DNA from: Rhodoferax sp. U2-2l
Lineage (GTDB): Bacteria > Pseudomonadota > Gammaproteobacteria > Burkholderiales > Burkholderiaceae_C
Direction of reading: 5' to 3'
DNA length: 64,000 bases
NCBI RefSeq assembly: GCF_020594515.1
Contig: NZ_JAJCTH010000003.1
Coordinates: 186,001-250,000, forward strand
Part shown: positions 18,301 through 27,504 of the stretch, piece after piece
How the letters are laid out: each line of letters starts with the position of its first letter
Numbering within the stretch: position 1 is the first letter of the stretch
Notes under the pieces: generated by a model
Seen by the model: the letters and a program-made list of their open reading frames with translations, nothing else
Database searches by the model: none
Told to the model about the DNA's origin: nothing
Translations under genes and position numbers: made by a program

Positions 18301-18366
18301 GGGGTCATGGGGTGAAGTAGGGCCCGATTGTCGGACAAGCGCCCCTGCAACCGCAGCGCAGCGTTG

Positions 18367-19836
18367 TCAGCGGCCCACAGTGATGGTGCTGGATGGGTTG
18401 GCCACGCCCACCGCCCAGTCCACCAGCGCATCCATGGCCGGGCGCGCGGCACCGGCGTTGGGGTGGTTGATGAGGGCCACCAGCACCAGATGGCGGCCGT
18501 GGCTTGCATGCACATAGCCGGCCAGCGCCAGCACATCGCGCAGGCTGCCAGTTTTGAGGTGGGCGCTGGCCAGCGCGGCGCGACTACGTTTGAGCGTGCC
18601 ATCCAGCCCCACCACGGGCAGCGAGGCCATCAGCTCGGGCATGAAGGGCGACGCATAGGCCACCTGCAACAGCCGCGCCAGACCGGCTGCGCTGATACGC
18701 TCCTGGCGCGACAGACCGGCGCCGTTGTCCAGCACCGGTGGGGGCAGGGTGCCGACGCGCCGCCCCCACCACTGCTGCAGCACGTCGCGCGCGCCCTCAA
18801 AGGTAGCTGGGCTGCCCGGTGTGGCCTCACGCGCCAGCGTCAAAAACAGCTGCTGGGTCATGACGTTGTTGCTGAATTTGTTGATGTCGCGCAGCACGTC
18901 AGCCAGTGGGGGCGAGGTGGCTTCCAGCGTGGGTGGTGTGGCCGGTGCGTTGCCCGCGCGCACCTCGCCACTGAGCTGGCCACCCAGGTCCAGCCACATG
19001 CCCGCCACGGCGCGCGCCGCGTAGCTGGCCGGGTCGACATAAGCCACCGGCCAGGACTTTTCACCGCAGCTGGCCGGGTAGCTGCCCTTGAGCACGACGC
19101 GGCTCGGATCCGAAAAGTCGGCCTGCAGGCCTGCGCGGTAATCGCCGCAGGGTGCCTCCGGCTTGTCAGCCAACGGCACGCGGCTTGGCAGGCGCAGGTG
19201 GGCCAGCGGTGGCTCGGTGTGGATGTGCGCCACCCGCTGCGCCGCGTCGGGCACAAAGTGCATCACCAGCGACTTGAAGTTGACCAGCAGCGCCTCGGGC
19301 GTGGCGTTGTAAGGGCGCAGCGGCTCGCCGTCAAAGTCGCCCGGCTGCAGCGCGGGCGGGGCAAAGGCGCTGTGGTCCAGCAGAATGTCGCCCTGGATGC
19401 GGCGAATGCCCAGCCCCTGCACCCGGCGCAGCAGCAGCCAGAGTTTTTCCACACTCAAAGCCGGGTCGCCCTGGCCCGCGATCACCAGGTTGCCGTACAG
19501 CGTGCCGTTCTTGACCTGGCCGTCAACCCACACCGGGGTGCGCCAAGTGTAGGCCGGGCCGAGCAGGTCCAGCGCGGCGGTGGTGGTCAGCAGTTTCATC
19601 ACCGAGGCAGGGTTGGCCAGCACGTCGGCACGGTGGCTCAGGCGAGGGGGGCTCAGCCCATCGGCGTCCACCAGCAGCAGGCTGACGGCTTCTGGCGGCA
19701 CCTGCGCGCGCGCCAAAGCGCTTTGAAAGCTGTCTGGCAGCGGCTGAGCCAGCGTCATCAGGCTGAACAGGGTCAGGCCCAGCGCCGTGGACCAGGGAAG
19801 AAGTTGGCGCAGAGGTCGGTTCAAAAAGGGGGTCAT
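18367..19836 (-). CDS. dacB: D-alanyl-D-alanine carboxypeptidase/endopeptidase (PBP4)
   Basis: Periplasmic penicillin-binding protein that trims or cleaves peptidoglycan cross-bridges. The 489-residue precursor starts with a signal peptide (about residues 1-30, ending TLAQ). All three active-site motifs are present: Ser78-x-x-Lys81 (SVMK), Ser322-Asn-Asn (SNN) and Lys428-Thr-Gly (KTG). The region between SxxK and SxN is long, as in the PBP4/S13 family. The ATG at 19836 is selected because the signal peptide begins there; upstream in-frame sequence lacks coding character. Divergent from the DMT transporter. Confidence 0.95.
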   Translation of the reverse strand: MTPFLNRPLRQLLPWSTALGLTLFSLMTLAQPLPDSFQSALARAQVPPEAVSLLLVDADGLSPPRLSHRADVLANPASVMKLLTTTAALDLLGPAYTWRTPVWVDGQVKNGTLYGNLVIAGQGDPALSVEKLWLLLRRVQGLGIRRIQGDILLDHSAFAPPALQPGDFDGEPLRPYNATPEALLVNFKSLVMHFVPDAAQRVAHIHTEPPLAHLRLPSRVPLADKPEAPCGDYRAGLQADFSDPSRVVLKGSYPASCGEKSWPVAYVDPASYAARAVAGMWLDLGGQLSGEVRAGNAPATPPTLEATSPPLADVLRDINKFSNNVMTQQLFLTLAREATPGSPATFEGARDVLQQWWGRRVGTLPPPVLDNGAGLSRQERISAAGLARLLQVAYASPFMPELMASLPVVGLDGTLKRSRAALASAHLKTGSLRDVLALAGYVHASHGRHLVLVALINHPNAGAARPAMDALVDWAVGVANPSSTITVGR

Positions 19837-19925
19837 GGCTGGATTATGCGAGGCCAGGCAGGCGGTTCTGCAGCTGTGACGTGGCGGCTGGCCGGGTTGT
19901 GGCGCGCCCACGGATAATGCGGGGC

Positions 19926-20939
19926 ATGCCTGATGTCCGACACCCCGTTCTTGCGCGTTTTTCACCCCGCACGGTGGGCATCGCCGCGGCTGTGGTCACG
20001 GTGCTGATCTGGACCTCGTTTATTTTGGTCGCCCGCGCATCCAGTGACCCGGCGCGCGGCGGTGTGCTGACCCCGTTTGACATCGCCTACTGCCGCATTC
20101 TGGGCGCCAGCCTGATCCTGCTGCCCTGGGGCGCCTGGCTGGTGCGCCAGGACCGTGCGCGTGGCGTTCTGGGTGCGTCCTGGCTGCGGGTGTCGCCTTT
20201 GCCTGCCCACATCACCGTCAAGCTGGGTTTTTTTGGTGGGTTGCTGTATGCCCTGCTGGCGTACAGCGGGTTTGCGCACGCACCGGCGCTGCACGCCTCG
20301 GTGTTGATGCCGGGCAGCCTGCCGCTGTGGACGGCGCTGCTGGCGCTGTGGCTGCTGCGTGAACGCATCACCCCGGCCCGGGCGCTGGGTTTGGCGCTGA
20401 TTGTGCTGGGCGATCTGCTGGTGGGTGGTTTGAGCCTGCTCGGGGCGTTTGACGGCGGTTCGGTCTGGCTGGGTGACGTGTTGTTCATGACGGCAGCCAT
20501 GTGCTGGGCGGTTTACAGCGTGCTGGCGCGGCACTACAAGCTTGACGCGGTGCGCGCCACCATCGCCATCACCACCCTGGCCGCAGTCACCTTTTTGCCG
20601 ATGTACACCGCGCTGGCGTTGACCGGCATCATCCAGTCCAGCCTGTTCCATGCCCCGCTGGCGGATATCGCGTTTCAGGCCATGTTCCAGGGCTGGGGCT
20701 CGGTGGTGATCTCCGGGGTGACGTTCACCCAGATGATCCGCCACTTTGGCCCGGTGCGCTCGACCATGATCACCGCCGTGGTGCCGGGCCTCTCCGCCCT
20801 GGGTGCGGTGCTGCTGCTGGGCGAGCCGCTGCACTGGAACCTGGCCGTGGGCCTGCTGCTGGTCACGGCGGGCATATTGTTTGGCGTGCGGGCAGGCGTG
20901 CCGGTTGCTTCGAAAAAAGTAGCTGCCACTGCCGCTTAG
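19926..20939 (+). CDS. EamA/DMT-family permease
   Basis: About 337 residues with ten predicted membrane helices in two EamA repeats, the first opening with TVGIAAAVVTVLIWTSFILV. The second repeat begins near LLFMTAAMCWAVYSVLARHY. Members export or import small metabolites (amino acids, nucleosides and others); the substrate cannot be inferred. The start at 19926 is a choice between two in-frame ATGs, the other at 19881. The last codons read SKKVAATAA and the DNA there resembles short AT-containing repeat sequence common in comamonad intergenic regions, so the C-terminus may be recently altered. Confidence 0.85.
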   Translation: MPDVRHPVLARFSPRTVGIAAAVVTVLIWTSFILVARASSDPARGGVLTPFDIAYCRILGASLILLPWGAWLVRQDRARGVLGASWLRVSPLPAHITVKLGFFGGLLYALLAYSGFAHAPALHASVLMPGSLPLWTALLALWLLRERITPARALGLALIVLGDLLVGGLSLLGAFDGGSVWLGDVLFMTAAMCWAVYSVLARHYKLDAVRATIAITTLAAVTFLPMYTALALTGIIQSSLFHAPLADIAFQAMFQGWGSVVISGVTFTQMIRHFGPVRSTMITAVVPGLSALGAVLLLGEPLHWNLAVGLLLVTAGILFGVRAGVPVASKKVAATAA

Positions 20940-20995
20940 ATAACGTTGGAGACCGATGTGATGTGTCATGTTTATTTGTCGGCCAGGTGCTGGTC

Positions 20996-21694
20996 ATGAA
21001 TCTGCTGGCGCTGGACACCAGCACCGAGCAGATGTCGATGGCGGTGCAGCGCCGCGGTGTGGCAGCGCCCTGGCAGCACACGGCGGCGGGTGGCGCGCAC
21101 AGCTCCACGCACCTGATTCCAGAGATCCAGCGCCTGATGGTGCAAGCCGACCTGCGGTTTGACCAACTCGATGCCATCGTGTTTGGCGCCGGGCCGGGCT
21201 CGTTCACCGGCCTGCGCACCGCCTGCTCGGTGGCGCAGGGCCTCGCGTTTGGCGCGGGGGTGCCGGTGCTGCCGGTGGACACGCTGCTGGCCGTGGCCGA
21301 AGACGCGCGGTGGCAACTGGGCCGCGCAGGCGGCTTGCGCGTCACCGCGCTGCTGGACGCGCGCATGGACGAGTTGTATGCCGCCAGCTACGACTTTGGC
21401 AGTGGTTCATGGACGCAGCACCAGGGTTACCGCCTGATCAAGCCGGAAGCCCTGGCCTGGGACGGCCGCGGTGTGCTGGCTGGCAATGTGTTTGCCGCCT
21501 ACGGCGCGCGGCTGCCCGATGGCCCGGGCCAGCGGCTGCTGGCGCTACCGACGGCCAGCGCCATGCTGCGCCTCGCACCGGCTTTGCTGGCCGCCGGTGC
21601 CGCGGTCAGCGCCGCCGAGGCCCTGCCCACCTACATCCGCGACAAGGTGGCGCAAACCACGCTGGAGCGTGCGGCGGCCAAGGCGGGTGCATGA
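20996..21694 (+). CDS. tsaB: tRNA threonylcarbamoyladenosine biosynthesis protein TsaB
   Basis: Non-catalytic ASKHA-fold partner of TsaD in t6A37 formation; it uses the product of TsaC (16886-18031). The 232-residue protein has the N-terminal LLALDTSTEQMSMAV and the family motif GPGSFTGLRTACSVAQGLA. The ATG at 20996 is preferred over an upstream in-frame start because conserved sequence begins immediately. It overlaps rimI by four bases (ATGA), a common tsaB-rimI arrangement. Confidence 0.95.
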   Translation: MNLLALDTSTEQMSMAVQRRGVAAPWQHTAAGGAHSSTHLIPEIQRLMVQADLRFDQLDAIVFGAGPGSFTGLRTACSVAQGLAFGAGVPVLPVDTLLAVAEDARWQLGRAGGLRVTALLDARMDELYAASYDFGSGSWTQHQGYRLIKPEALAWDGRGVLAGNVFAAYGARLPDGPGQRLLALPTASAMLRLAPALLAAGAAVSAAEALPTYIRDKVAQTTLERAAAKAGA

Positions 21695-22170
21695 ACGCCC
21701 AACTCTCACCCCTGGAGGCGCGTTTTGAGCCGATGTGCGAGTCCGACCTGGACGCCGTGCTGGTGGTGGAGCGGCAGGTCTACCCACACCCGTGGCAGCG
21801 GCGCCACTTTGCCGACTGCCTGGCGGGTGGCTACCAGGCGCAGCGCTTGATGGCGGGTGACACCTTGCTCGGCTATTTTGTCGCCATGCCCGGTTTTGAA
21901 GAGGTGCATCTGCTCAATTTGGCGGTGGCACCCGAGCACCAACGCCAGGGTTGGGCCCAGGTGATGCTGGACGCGCTGGTGCTGTGGGCGCGCGGCCAGG
22001 GTCTGCAGTGGGTCTGGCTGGAAGCGCGGGTCAGCAACACCCGCGCGGTGCAGGTGTACCAGGCGCACGGCTTTCGTTGTGTGGGCACGCGCAAGCAGTA
22101 CTACCCGGCCAGCCTGGGCCAGCGTGAGGACGCGCTGGTGATGAGCCTCAAGCTGGACGCCGCAGCCTGA
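21691..22170 (+). CDS. rimI: Ribosomal protein S18-alanine N-acetyltransferase
   Basis: A GNAT acetyltransferase of 159 residues that acetylates the N-terminal alanine of S18. The acetyl-CoA-binding motif A is visible in LAVAPEHQRQGWAQVML, followed by WLEARVSNTRAVQVYQAHGF and the RimI-typical RKQYYP segment. The ATG lies in the tsaB stop codon, so the pair is translationally coupled. Confidence 0.93.
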   Translation: MNAQLSPLEARFEPMCESDLDAVLVVERQVYPHPWQRRHFADCLAGGYQAQRLMAGDTLLGYFVAMPGFEEVHLLNLAVAPEHQRQGWAQVMLDALVLWARGQGLQWVWLEARVSNTRAVQVYQAHGFRCVGTRKQYYPASLGQREDALVMSLKLDAAA

Positions 22171-22215
22171 TACACGCTGACAAATGCCGCCCGCCCGGTG
22201 GGTGAAAATCAAGCC

Positions 22216-23250
22216 ATGAACCTCGACCTCGATTCCCGTCAACGCGCCATGCTGGCCGAGATGGGAGTGCACGTCTGGCGGCCCGCCAGCGCGGCACCGC
22301 AGGCGGCGCTGGCGCCTGTGCTCACCGTTGACCCGCCGGTTGACAGCGACCCTCGACCCGCTTCGGTGGCTGTGGCAAGTCACCTGGATGCCGTGGCGGC
22401 GGCAGATCAAGCTCGCCAAGACCCGGCGTCTGCCAGGGCGCTTGCGCCATCCGCCGCCGCAGAGGTGACCCCGGCGCCCACACCGGCCCCGGCTGCGCCC
22501 GCCGAACCCCTGCCGCTGCAACCGCCAGCGCAAACAACCCGCCGTGCGACAGTTCGCGGACCTGCGCCGACCCTGGTCACCCAGCTGGCCCCCGGTATCG
22601 CGCAGATGGACTGGCCTGCGCTGCACGCCAGCGTTGCCACCTGCCAGGCCTGCCGCATGTGCCTGGGGCGGCGCACACCGGTGCTGGCGGCGACTCGGGC
22701 CGATCTGCGCGCTGACTGGCTGGTACTGGGTGAGCCGCCGGATGACGCCCAGGAGCGCGCCGCCGAACCCTTTGTCGACGACGCGGGGCTGTTGCTGGAC
22801 AACATGCTCAAAGCGGTGGGTGTCCAACGTGTTTTGCCCGCCGTCGCGCCCGATGCCGAGCCACACGCCGCAGACCTACCCGACCCGGCCCACACCGCCT
22901 ACCTGAGCCTGGTGCTGAAATGCCGCCCGGCCCTGCCCACCACGCCGGACGCACCAGCGTTGGCGGCCTGCGCCCATTATTTGCGGCGCGAAATCGCGCT
23001 GGTTCGGCCCAAAGTGATTCTGGCCATGGGCCGCCTGGCCATGCAGGTGTTGCTCAGTGAAGACCATCCCCAAGGATTGCGGCTGCCGCTGGGCAAGCTG
23101 CGTGGCCAGGTCTGGCACTACCAGGGCGTGCCGGTGGTGGTGACGTATCCAAGCGCCTACCTGCTGCGTAACGCGCCCGACAAGGCCCGCGCCTGGGCAG
23201 ATTTGTGTCTGGCGGCCGATGTGGCGCGGGGCGCGGCCCGGCCAGGTTAA
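22216..23250 (+). CDS. Family-4 (4Fe-4S) uracil-DNA glycosylase with a long variable N-terminus
   Basis: A base-excision repair enzyme removing uracil from DNA. The catalytic half (about residues 130-344) has four Cys spaced as in family-4 enzymes for the iron-sulfur cluster: Cys143, Cys146, Cys236 and Cys252 (CX2C, then a 16-residue step between the last two). The glycosylase segments LGEPPDDAQERAAEPFVDDAG and TYPSAYLLRN follow the family pattern with variations; the usual GEAPG reads GEPPD here. Residues 25-125 are rich in Ala and Pro and look unstructured. It could also act on other deaminated bases. Confidence 0.88.
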   Translation: MNLDLDSRQRAMLAEMGVHVWRPASAAPQAALAPVLTVDPPVDSDPRPASVAVASHLDAVAAADQARQDPASARALAPSAAAEVTPAPTPAPAAPAEPLPLQPPAQTTRRATVRGPAPTLVTQLAPGIAQMDWPALHASVATCQACRMCLGRRTPVLAATRADLRADWLVLGEPPDDAQERAAEPFVDDAGLLLDNMLKAVGVQRVLPAVAPDAEPHAADLPDPAHTAYLSLVLKCRPALPTTPDAPALAACAHYLRREIALVRPKVILAMGRLAMQVLLSEDHPQGLRLPLGKLRGQVWHYQGVPVVVTYPSAYLLRNAPDKARAWADLCLAADVARGAARPG

Positions 23251-23292
23251 CTGACGCGGCCTCCAAGCACCCCGGACCCTGATGGAAGAAGG

Positions 23293-23328
23293 CATGGATG
23301 CCGGGTTGTCGCCCGGGATGACAACCCT
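23293..23328. repeat. Palindromic intergenic repeat between convergent genes
   Basis: GGGTTGTC (23303-23310) pairs with GACAACCC (23320-23327), and an alternative stem CCGGG (23301-23305)/CCCGG (23312-23316) overlaps it. The wording GGATGCCGGG...CCCGGGATGAC resembles small dispersed palindromes found in many proteobacteria. It lies in the 113-base gap between the glycosylase and CDF genes, which face each other, so it may help end transcription from both sides. Confidence 0.45.
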
Positions 23329-23363
23329 GTGCTTTCTCTTTAACGGCTGAGACCGTCGGCGGC

Positions 23364-24323
23364 TCAAGGCCGGGCAGGTGTCAGGTGGTCCCGGTCCGGG
23401 CGATGGTAGGGATCGATGTGGGTCAGCAGGTGCAACACCCGGTGGTGTTGCGTGACCCGCTGTTGCGCCGCCACGGTGATGTCATGGGCCTGCTCCACGG
23501 TCAGGGTGGCCAGCACCTCCAGGTGCGCGTCCACCACAATCATGTCGCCCATCTTGCGCGTGCGCACATCGTGCACGCCGCTCACCCCGGGGGTTTCCAG
23601 AATGGTCTGGCGAATGGCCTGCACCTCGGCGTCGTCTACCGCGCGGTCGGTCAGGTCATGCAGCGCGTTCCAGCCAAAGCTCCAGCCCATGCGCGTCACC
23701 ATGAAACCCACCAGCGCGGCCGCAATCGGGTCCAGGATCGGGTAACCCATCAGGTTGCCGATGATGCCCACGCCCACCACCAGCGACGAGGCCGCGTCAG
23801 AGCGCGCATGCCAGGCGTTGGCCACCAGCATGCTGCTCTTGACCTTTTTGGCCACCATCAGCATGTAGCGAAACAGCAGCTCCTTGGCCACCAGCGTGCC
23901 GCCCGCCACCCACAGCGCAGAGATATGCACGATCGCAATCGTCTCGGGCGTCTGAAGTTTGCTCACCGCCGACCACAACATGCCCAGCCCCACCACCAGC
24001 AGCAGCAGGCCCAGCACCAGCGAGGCAGCGGTCTCGAACCGCTGGTGCCCGTACGGGTGGTCGTCGTCGGCGGCTTTCTGGCTGTGGTGGTTGGCAAACA
24101 GCACCACAAAATCGGCGATCAGGTCGGACAGCGAATGCACGCCGTCGGCAATCAGCGCCTGCGATTTGGAAAACACCCCCACCACCAGCTGCAGCACGGT
24201 CAGCACCAGATTCACCCCCACGCTCACCCAGGTGCTGCGCGACGCGGCGCGAGCGCGCTCGGCAGAGGTGAACTGCGGGTGGTTCTGGTGATCAGAGAGT
24301 GGGTCGTGCTGCATGGGTGACAT
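23364..24323 (-). CDS. Cation diffusion facilitator transporter
   Basis: About 319 residues with six predicted membrane helices and a C-terminal cytoplasmic domain. The metal-site elements are present: IADGVHSLSDLIADF in helix 2 and a second HxxxD-type region in helix 5 (WHARSDAASS). The segment DDDHPYGHQRFE follows helix 2 as in zinc/iron/manganese exporters. It should exchange a divalent cation such as Zn(II) or Fe(II) for protons at the inner membrane. The start at 24323 (MSPMQHD) is one of two close ATGs; no strong ribosome-binding site decides. The metal is not predictable from sequence alone. Confidence 0.92.
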   Translation of the reverse strand: MSPMQHDPLSDHQNHPQFTSAERARAASRSTWVSVGVNLVLTVLQLVVGVFSKSQALIADGVHSLSDLIADFVVLFANHHSQKAADDDHPYGHQRFETAASLVLGLLLLVVGLGMLWSAVSKLQTPETIAIVHISALWVAGGTLVAKELLFRYMLMVAKKVKSSMLVANAWHARSDAASSLVVGVGIIGNLMGYPILDPIAAALVGFMVTRMGWSFGWNALHDLTDRAVDDAEVQAIRQTILETPGVSGVHDVRTRKMGDMIVVDAHLEVLATLTVEQAHDITVAAQQRVTQHHRVLHLLTHIDPYHRPDRDHLTPARP

Positions 24324-24431
24324 CGTGGCGCTACAGGGAAAGGCAGGGCAGTTTAGGTGTTTTGACGGGCTGGCGGGTTGACCTGGGGCGGGCCATGCGC
24401 ACCGACCTGCGCTGATTCTTACAATCTGGTC

Positions 24432-25292
24432 ATGAACTTCACCCACATGCTCCAGCGCGCCGAGCGCCAAAACCAGTCTTTGTTGTGCGTGGGCCTGGAC
24501 CCCGATCCAGCGCGCTTTCCCGCCCATTTCAAGGGCGATGCCAGCAAGATTTACGACTTCTGCGCAGCCATCGTTGACGCCACGGCGGACCTGGCGATCG
24601 CCTTCAAGCCCCAAATTGCCTACTTTGCCGCCCACCGCGCCGAAGCGCAGCTGGAGCAGCTGATTGCGCACATCCGCCGCGCCGCACCCCAGGTGCCGGT
24701 GATTCTGGACGCCAAACGCGGCGACATCGGCAGCACCGCCGAGCAATACGCCGTCGAGGCGTTTGAGCGTTTTGGGGCCGATGCGGTCACGCTGTCACCC
24801 TTCATGGGGTTTGACTCGGTGCAGCCCTACCTGAAACACCACGGCAAGGGCGCGTTTTTGCTGTGCCGCACCTCCAACCCGGGGGGTGACGATTTCCAGA
24901 ACCAGCGCCTGGCCAGCGTGGCCGGTGAGCCACGGTTGTACGAACACATCGCGCAACTGGCGCAGGGTCCGTGGAACCTGAACGGCCAGCTGGGCCTGGT
25001 GGTCGGGGCGACTTACCCGGCGGAGATTGAGCGTGTGCGGGAACTCGCACCCACGCTGCCGCTGCTGATTCCCGGTGTAGGCGCGCAGGGCGGCGACGCG
25101 CTGGCCACCGTCAAAGCCGGTTGGCGCAGCCGGGTCGGGGCCGATGGCACCAGCGAGACCACGGGTGCCATCATCGTCAACTCGTCGCGGGCGATTCTGT
25201 ATGCGTCCAGCGGCGACAACTTTGCCGATGCGGCGCGGGCCGAAGCACTGGCCACCCGCGAGCTGTTGCAGGCGGCGCGTCTGGCAGCCTGA
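24432..25292 (+). CDS. pyrF: Orotidine 5'-phosphate decarboxylase
   Basis: Final step of UMP synthesis. The 286-residue protein is of the longer subfamily 2. The catalytic Lys95 lies in [27 protein letters not shown] and [11 protein letters not shown] are the phosphate-binding end. The ATG at 24432 is used because the family N-terminus ([10 protein letters not shown]) begins there. It is divergent from the CDF gene and convergent with the chemoreceptor. Confidence 0.96.
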   Translation: MNFTHMLQRAERQNQSLLCVGLDPDPARFPAHFKGDASKIYDFCAAIVDATADLAIAFKPQIAYFAAHRAEAQLEQLIAHIRRAAPQVPVILDAKRGDIGSTAEQYAVEAFERFGADAVTLSPFMGFDSVQPYLKHHGKGAFLLCRTSNPGGDDFQNQRLASVAGEPRLYEHIAQLAQGPWNLNGQLGLVVGATYPAEIERVRELAPTLPLLIPGVGAQGGDALATVKAGWRSRVGADGTSETTGAIIVNSSRAILYASSGDNFADAARAEALATRELLQAARLAA

Positions 25293-25391
25293 GCGTCAGC
25301 GCCGACGGATCCATGTCGGGCGAGGTGGCTGGCAGCTTTTGAATAGATTGCTGTGCGCCCCCTAGCAAGCGGGGCTGGGGGCTGAAAAGTC

Positions 25392-27314
25392 TCACAATTT
25401 GAAGACGGACACGGTGTCCACCAGGCTTTTCGCCTGCTGCTCCATACTGCTGGCGGCGGCGGCAATTTCTTCCACCAGCGCGGCGTTTTGCTGGGTCGCC
25501 TGGTCCATGTGCGCCACCGCTTCCACCACCTGCGCCACGCCCGAGGCCTGCTCGTTGCTGGAGGTGCTGATTTCGCCCACAAGGTCGGTCACCTGGCGGA
25601 TGCTGCTGACCACCTCATCCATGGTGCTGCCGGCCTGATCGACCAGCGCCGTGCCTTGTGCCACGCGCTGCACGCTGGCGCTGATCAGGCCCTTGATCTC
25701 TTTGGCGGCCTCGGCACTGCGCCCGGCCAGCGAGCGCACTTCAGCTGCCACCACCGCAAAACCGCGCCCCTGGTCACCGGCGCGCGCCGCTTCCACGGCG
25801 GCATTGAGCGCCAGGATGTTGGTCTGGAAGGCAATGCCGTCGATCACGCCGATGATGTCGGCAATGCGTTTGGAGGACTCGTTGATGTCCTTCATGGTGT
25901 GCACCACCTGGCCCACCACCTCGCCACCTTTGAGCGCCACCGCGCTGGCGGTTTGTGCCAGCTGGTTGGCGCGCTGCGCGTTGGCGGCGTTTTGCTGCAC
26001 GGTGGAGCCCAGTTCTTCCATGCTGGCCGAGGTTTGCTCCAGCGCGCTGGCCTGGGATTCGGTGCGGCTGCTCAGGTCGTTGTCGCCCTGGGCGATCTCG
26101 GCGCTGGCGGTGGCCACGCTCTCCGAGCCCTGGCGCACCTGCTGCACCACGCCCGCCAGCTTGTCGCGCATGGTGGCCAGCGCCTGCATCAGCTGGCCCA
26201 GTTCGTTGTCACCGTGCGCCTGCACCCGGATGCGCAGGTCGCCCTCGGCCACGGCGTGGGCCACTTGCAGCGCCTGGGCCACCGGCTCGGTCACGCTGCG
26301 GATGAACACCCAGGACAGCCACAGCGCGGCCATCAGACCGCTCAGCTGCACCAGCGCCACGATGATCGCGGTCCGGTATTCGTTGTGCAAACGCGCGTTG
26401 AGCTCGTCCACCAGGGTCGTCATGGCCAGGGCATTGAACTCGAACAGCCCGTCGATGGTGCGGGTGAAGGTGTCGAAATAGTCCACCGCAGGCAGGGTCA
26501 GCTCGTTAGCCAGGATGATGTTGTCATGGGCCAAGGCCAGCGTCTTGTCCACCGCCAGACGGTTGGACTCGGCGGCGGCCTCCAGGGCGGCCCTCATGCG
26601 CTGATTGGCCTGGGTGGCCATCGCCACCTGGCGAAACATGCTGGCCTGCAATTCGGTGGCGCGTTTGCGCAGCGCCGCCAGCGTGGCTTTGCCTTCGGGC
26701 GGGGCCTCCCGCTTGGTCAGGAAACCGCTGCCCATGGCGCGCATGATGCCCATATTTTCGGCCAGCCAGGGCATGTCGGCCATGGTGGCGCGAATCAGCG
26801 CATAGGTGTCGGCCTGGGGCTCCAGACTCAGGCCGAATTCGTCCAGCAGCTCTTCGCCCAGTTGCAGCTGGCCGGTGATGATTTGCGTGTGCCGCTGGGT
26901 GCTCTCAGCCGCCGTGATGCCCTGGTTGGCCACGTTTTGCTCCAGCGCCATCCATAGCGCCTTGAGGTCGCTCCAGCGTTTTTGCAGGCCGGGTGACACC
27001 CCGGCGGTGCTGAATTCACCCTCCATGGCGCTGATGGCGGTGTTGAGCTTGTCGCGCAGGGCCGGGCGGCGCGCGGCCAGCGCCTCGTTGCCACTGAGCA
27101 TGCTGGCCGACATGCCGCGGTGGGTCTGGCTGAACTGGATGACCTTGTTCAGCGCCACCAGCGGCGCGGTGCCTTGCAGCTCACGCTGCGCCACGGTGAT
27201 GTCGGCGAGCGAGCCCTTGAAGTACAGCCCCGACGGGATGGCGATCATCACCAGGGCCACCAGACCCAGAATCAGGAACTTGTGGGCGAGCTTCATATGG
27301 TGCAGCAGCGGCAT
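25392..27314 (-). CDS. Methyl-accepting chemotaxis protein with a NIT-like periplasmic sensor
   Basis: A 640-residue transmembrane chemoreceptor. Membrane helix 1 lies at about residues 12-33 and helix 2 at about 320-342, with a 285-residue periplasmic domain. The stretch [20 protein letters not shown] resembles the Arg-containing helix of nitrate/nitrite-sensing NIT domains. A HAMP domain follows and then a cytoplasmic coiled-coil with the tip [20 protein letters not shown]. It ends VSVFKL without a CheR-binding pentapeptide. The start is certain: AGGAGG lies seven bases upstream of the ATG at 27314, while upstream in-frame codons lack such a site. It should report to CheA/CheW; no other che gene is in the window. 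Confidence 0.92.
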   Translation of the reverse strand: MPLLHHMKLAHKFLILGLVALVMIAIPSGLYFKGSLADITVAQRELQGTAPLVALNKVIQFSQTHRGMSASMLSGNEALAARRPALRDKLNTAISAMEGEFSTAGVSPGLQKRWSDLKALWMALEQNVANQGITAAESTQRHTQIITGQLQLGEELLDEFGLSLEPQADTYALIRATMADMPWLAENMGIMRAMGSGFLTKREAPPEGKATLAALRKRATELQASMFRQVAMATQANQRMRAALEAAAESNRLAVDKTLALAHDNIILANELTLPAVDYFDTFTRTIDGLFEFNALAMTTLVDELNARLHNEYRTAIIVALVQLSGLMAALWLSWVFIRSVTEPVAQALQVAHAVAEGDLRIRVQAHGDNELGQLMQALATMRDKLAGVVQQVRQGSESVATASAEIAQGDNDLSSRTESQASALEQTSASMEELGSTVQQNAANAQRANQLAQTASAVALKGGEVVGQVVHTMKDINESSKRIADIIGVIDGIAFQTNILALNAAVEAARAGDQGRGFAVVAAEVRSLAGRSAEAAKEIKGLISASVQRVAQGTALVDQAGSTMDEVVSSIRQVTDLVGEISTSSNEQASGVAQVVEAVAHMDQATQQNAALVEEIAAAASSMEQQAKSLVDTVSVFKL

Positions 27315-27504
27315 GGAAAATCCTCCTGGGGACATTTTTTTGGGGTGGCTTGTTCGCATGATATCGACAACCGCCCCGGTCGCCATGCGGCATTTGAAAA
27401 GCTGTCAAAACACGACAAAAATCTGGCCCTGATCCTCGAATTTAAAGGGTAACGAGCTATAAAAATTGACGACGGTTCAGGGCGCGAACGCGGCGCAGAC
27501 CAGC

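Noticed and set aside
25350..25385. G+C-rich hairpin between pyrF and the chemoreceptor as a terminator
   Set aside because: GCCCCC/GGGGGC arms can pair but no clear T-run follows on either side.
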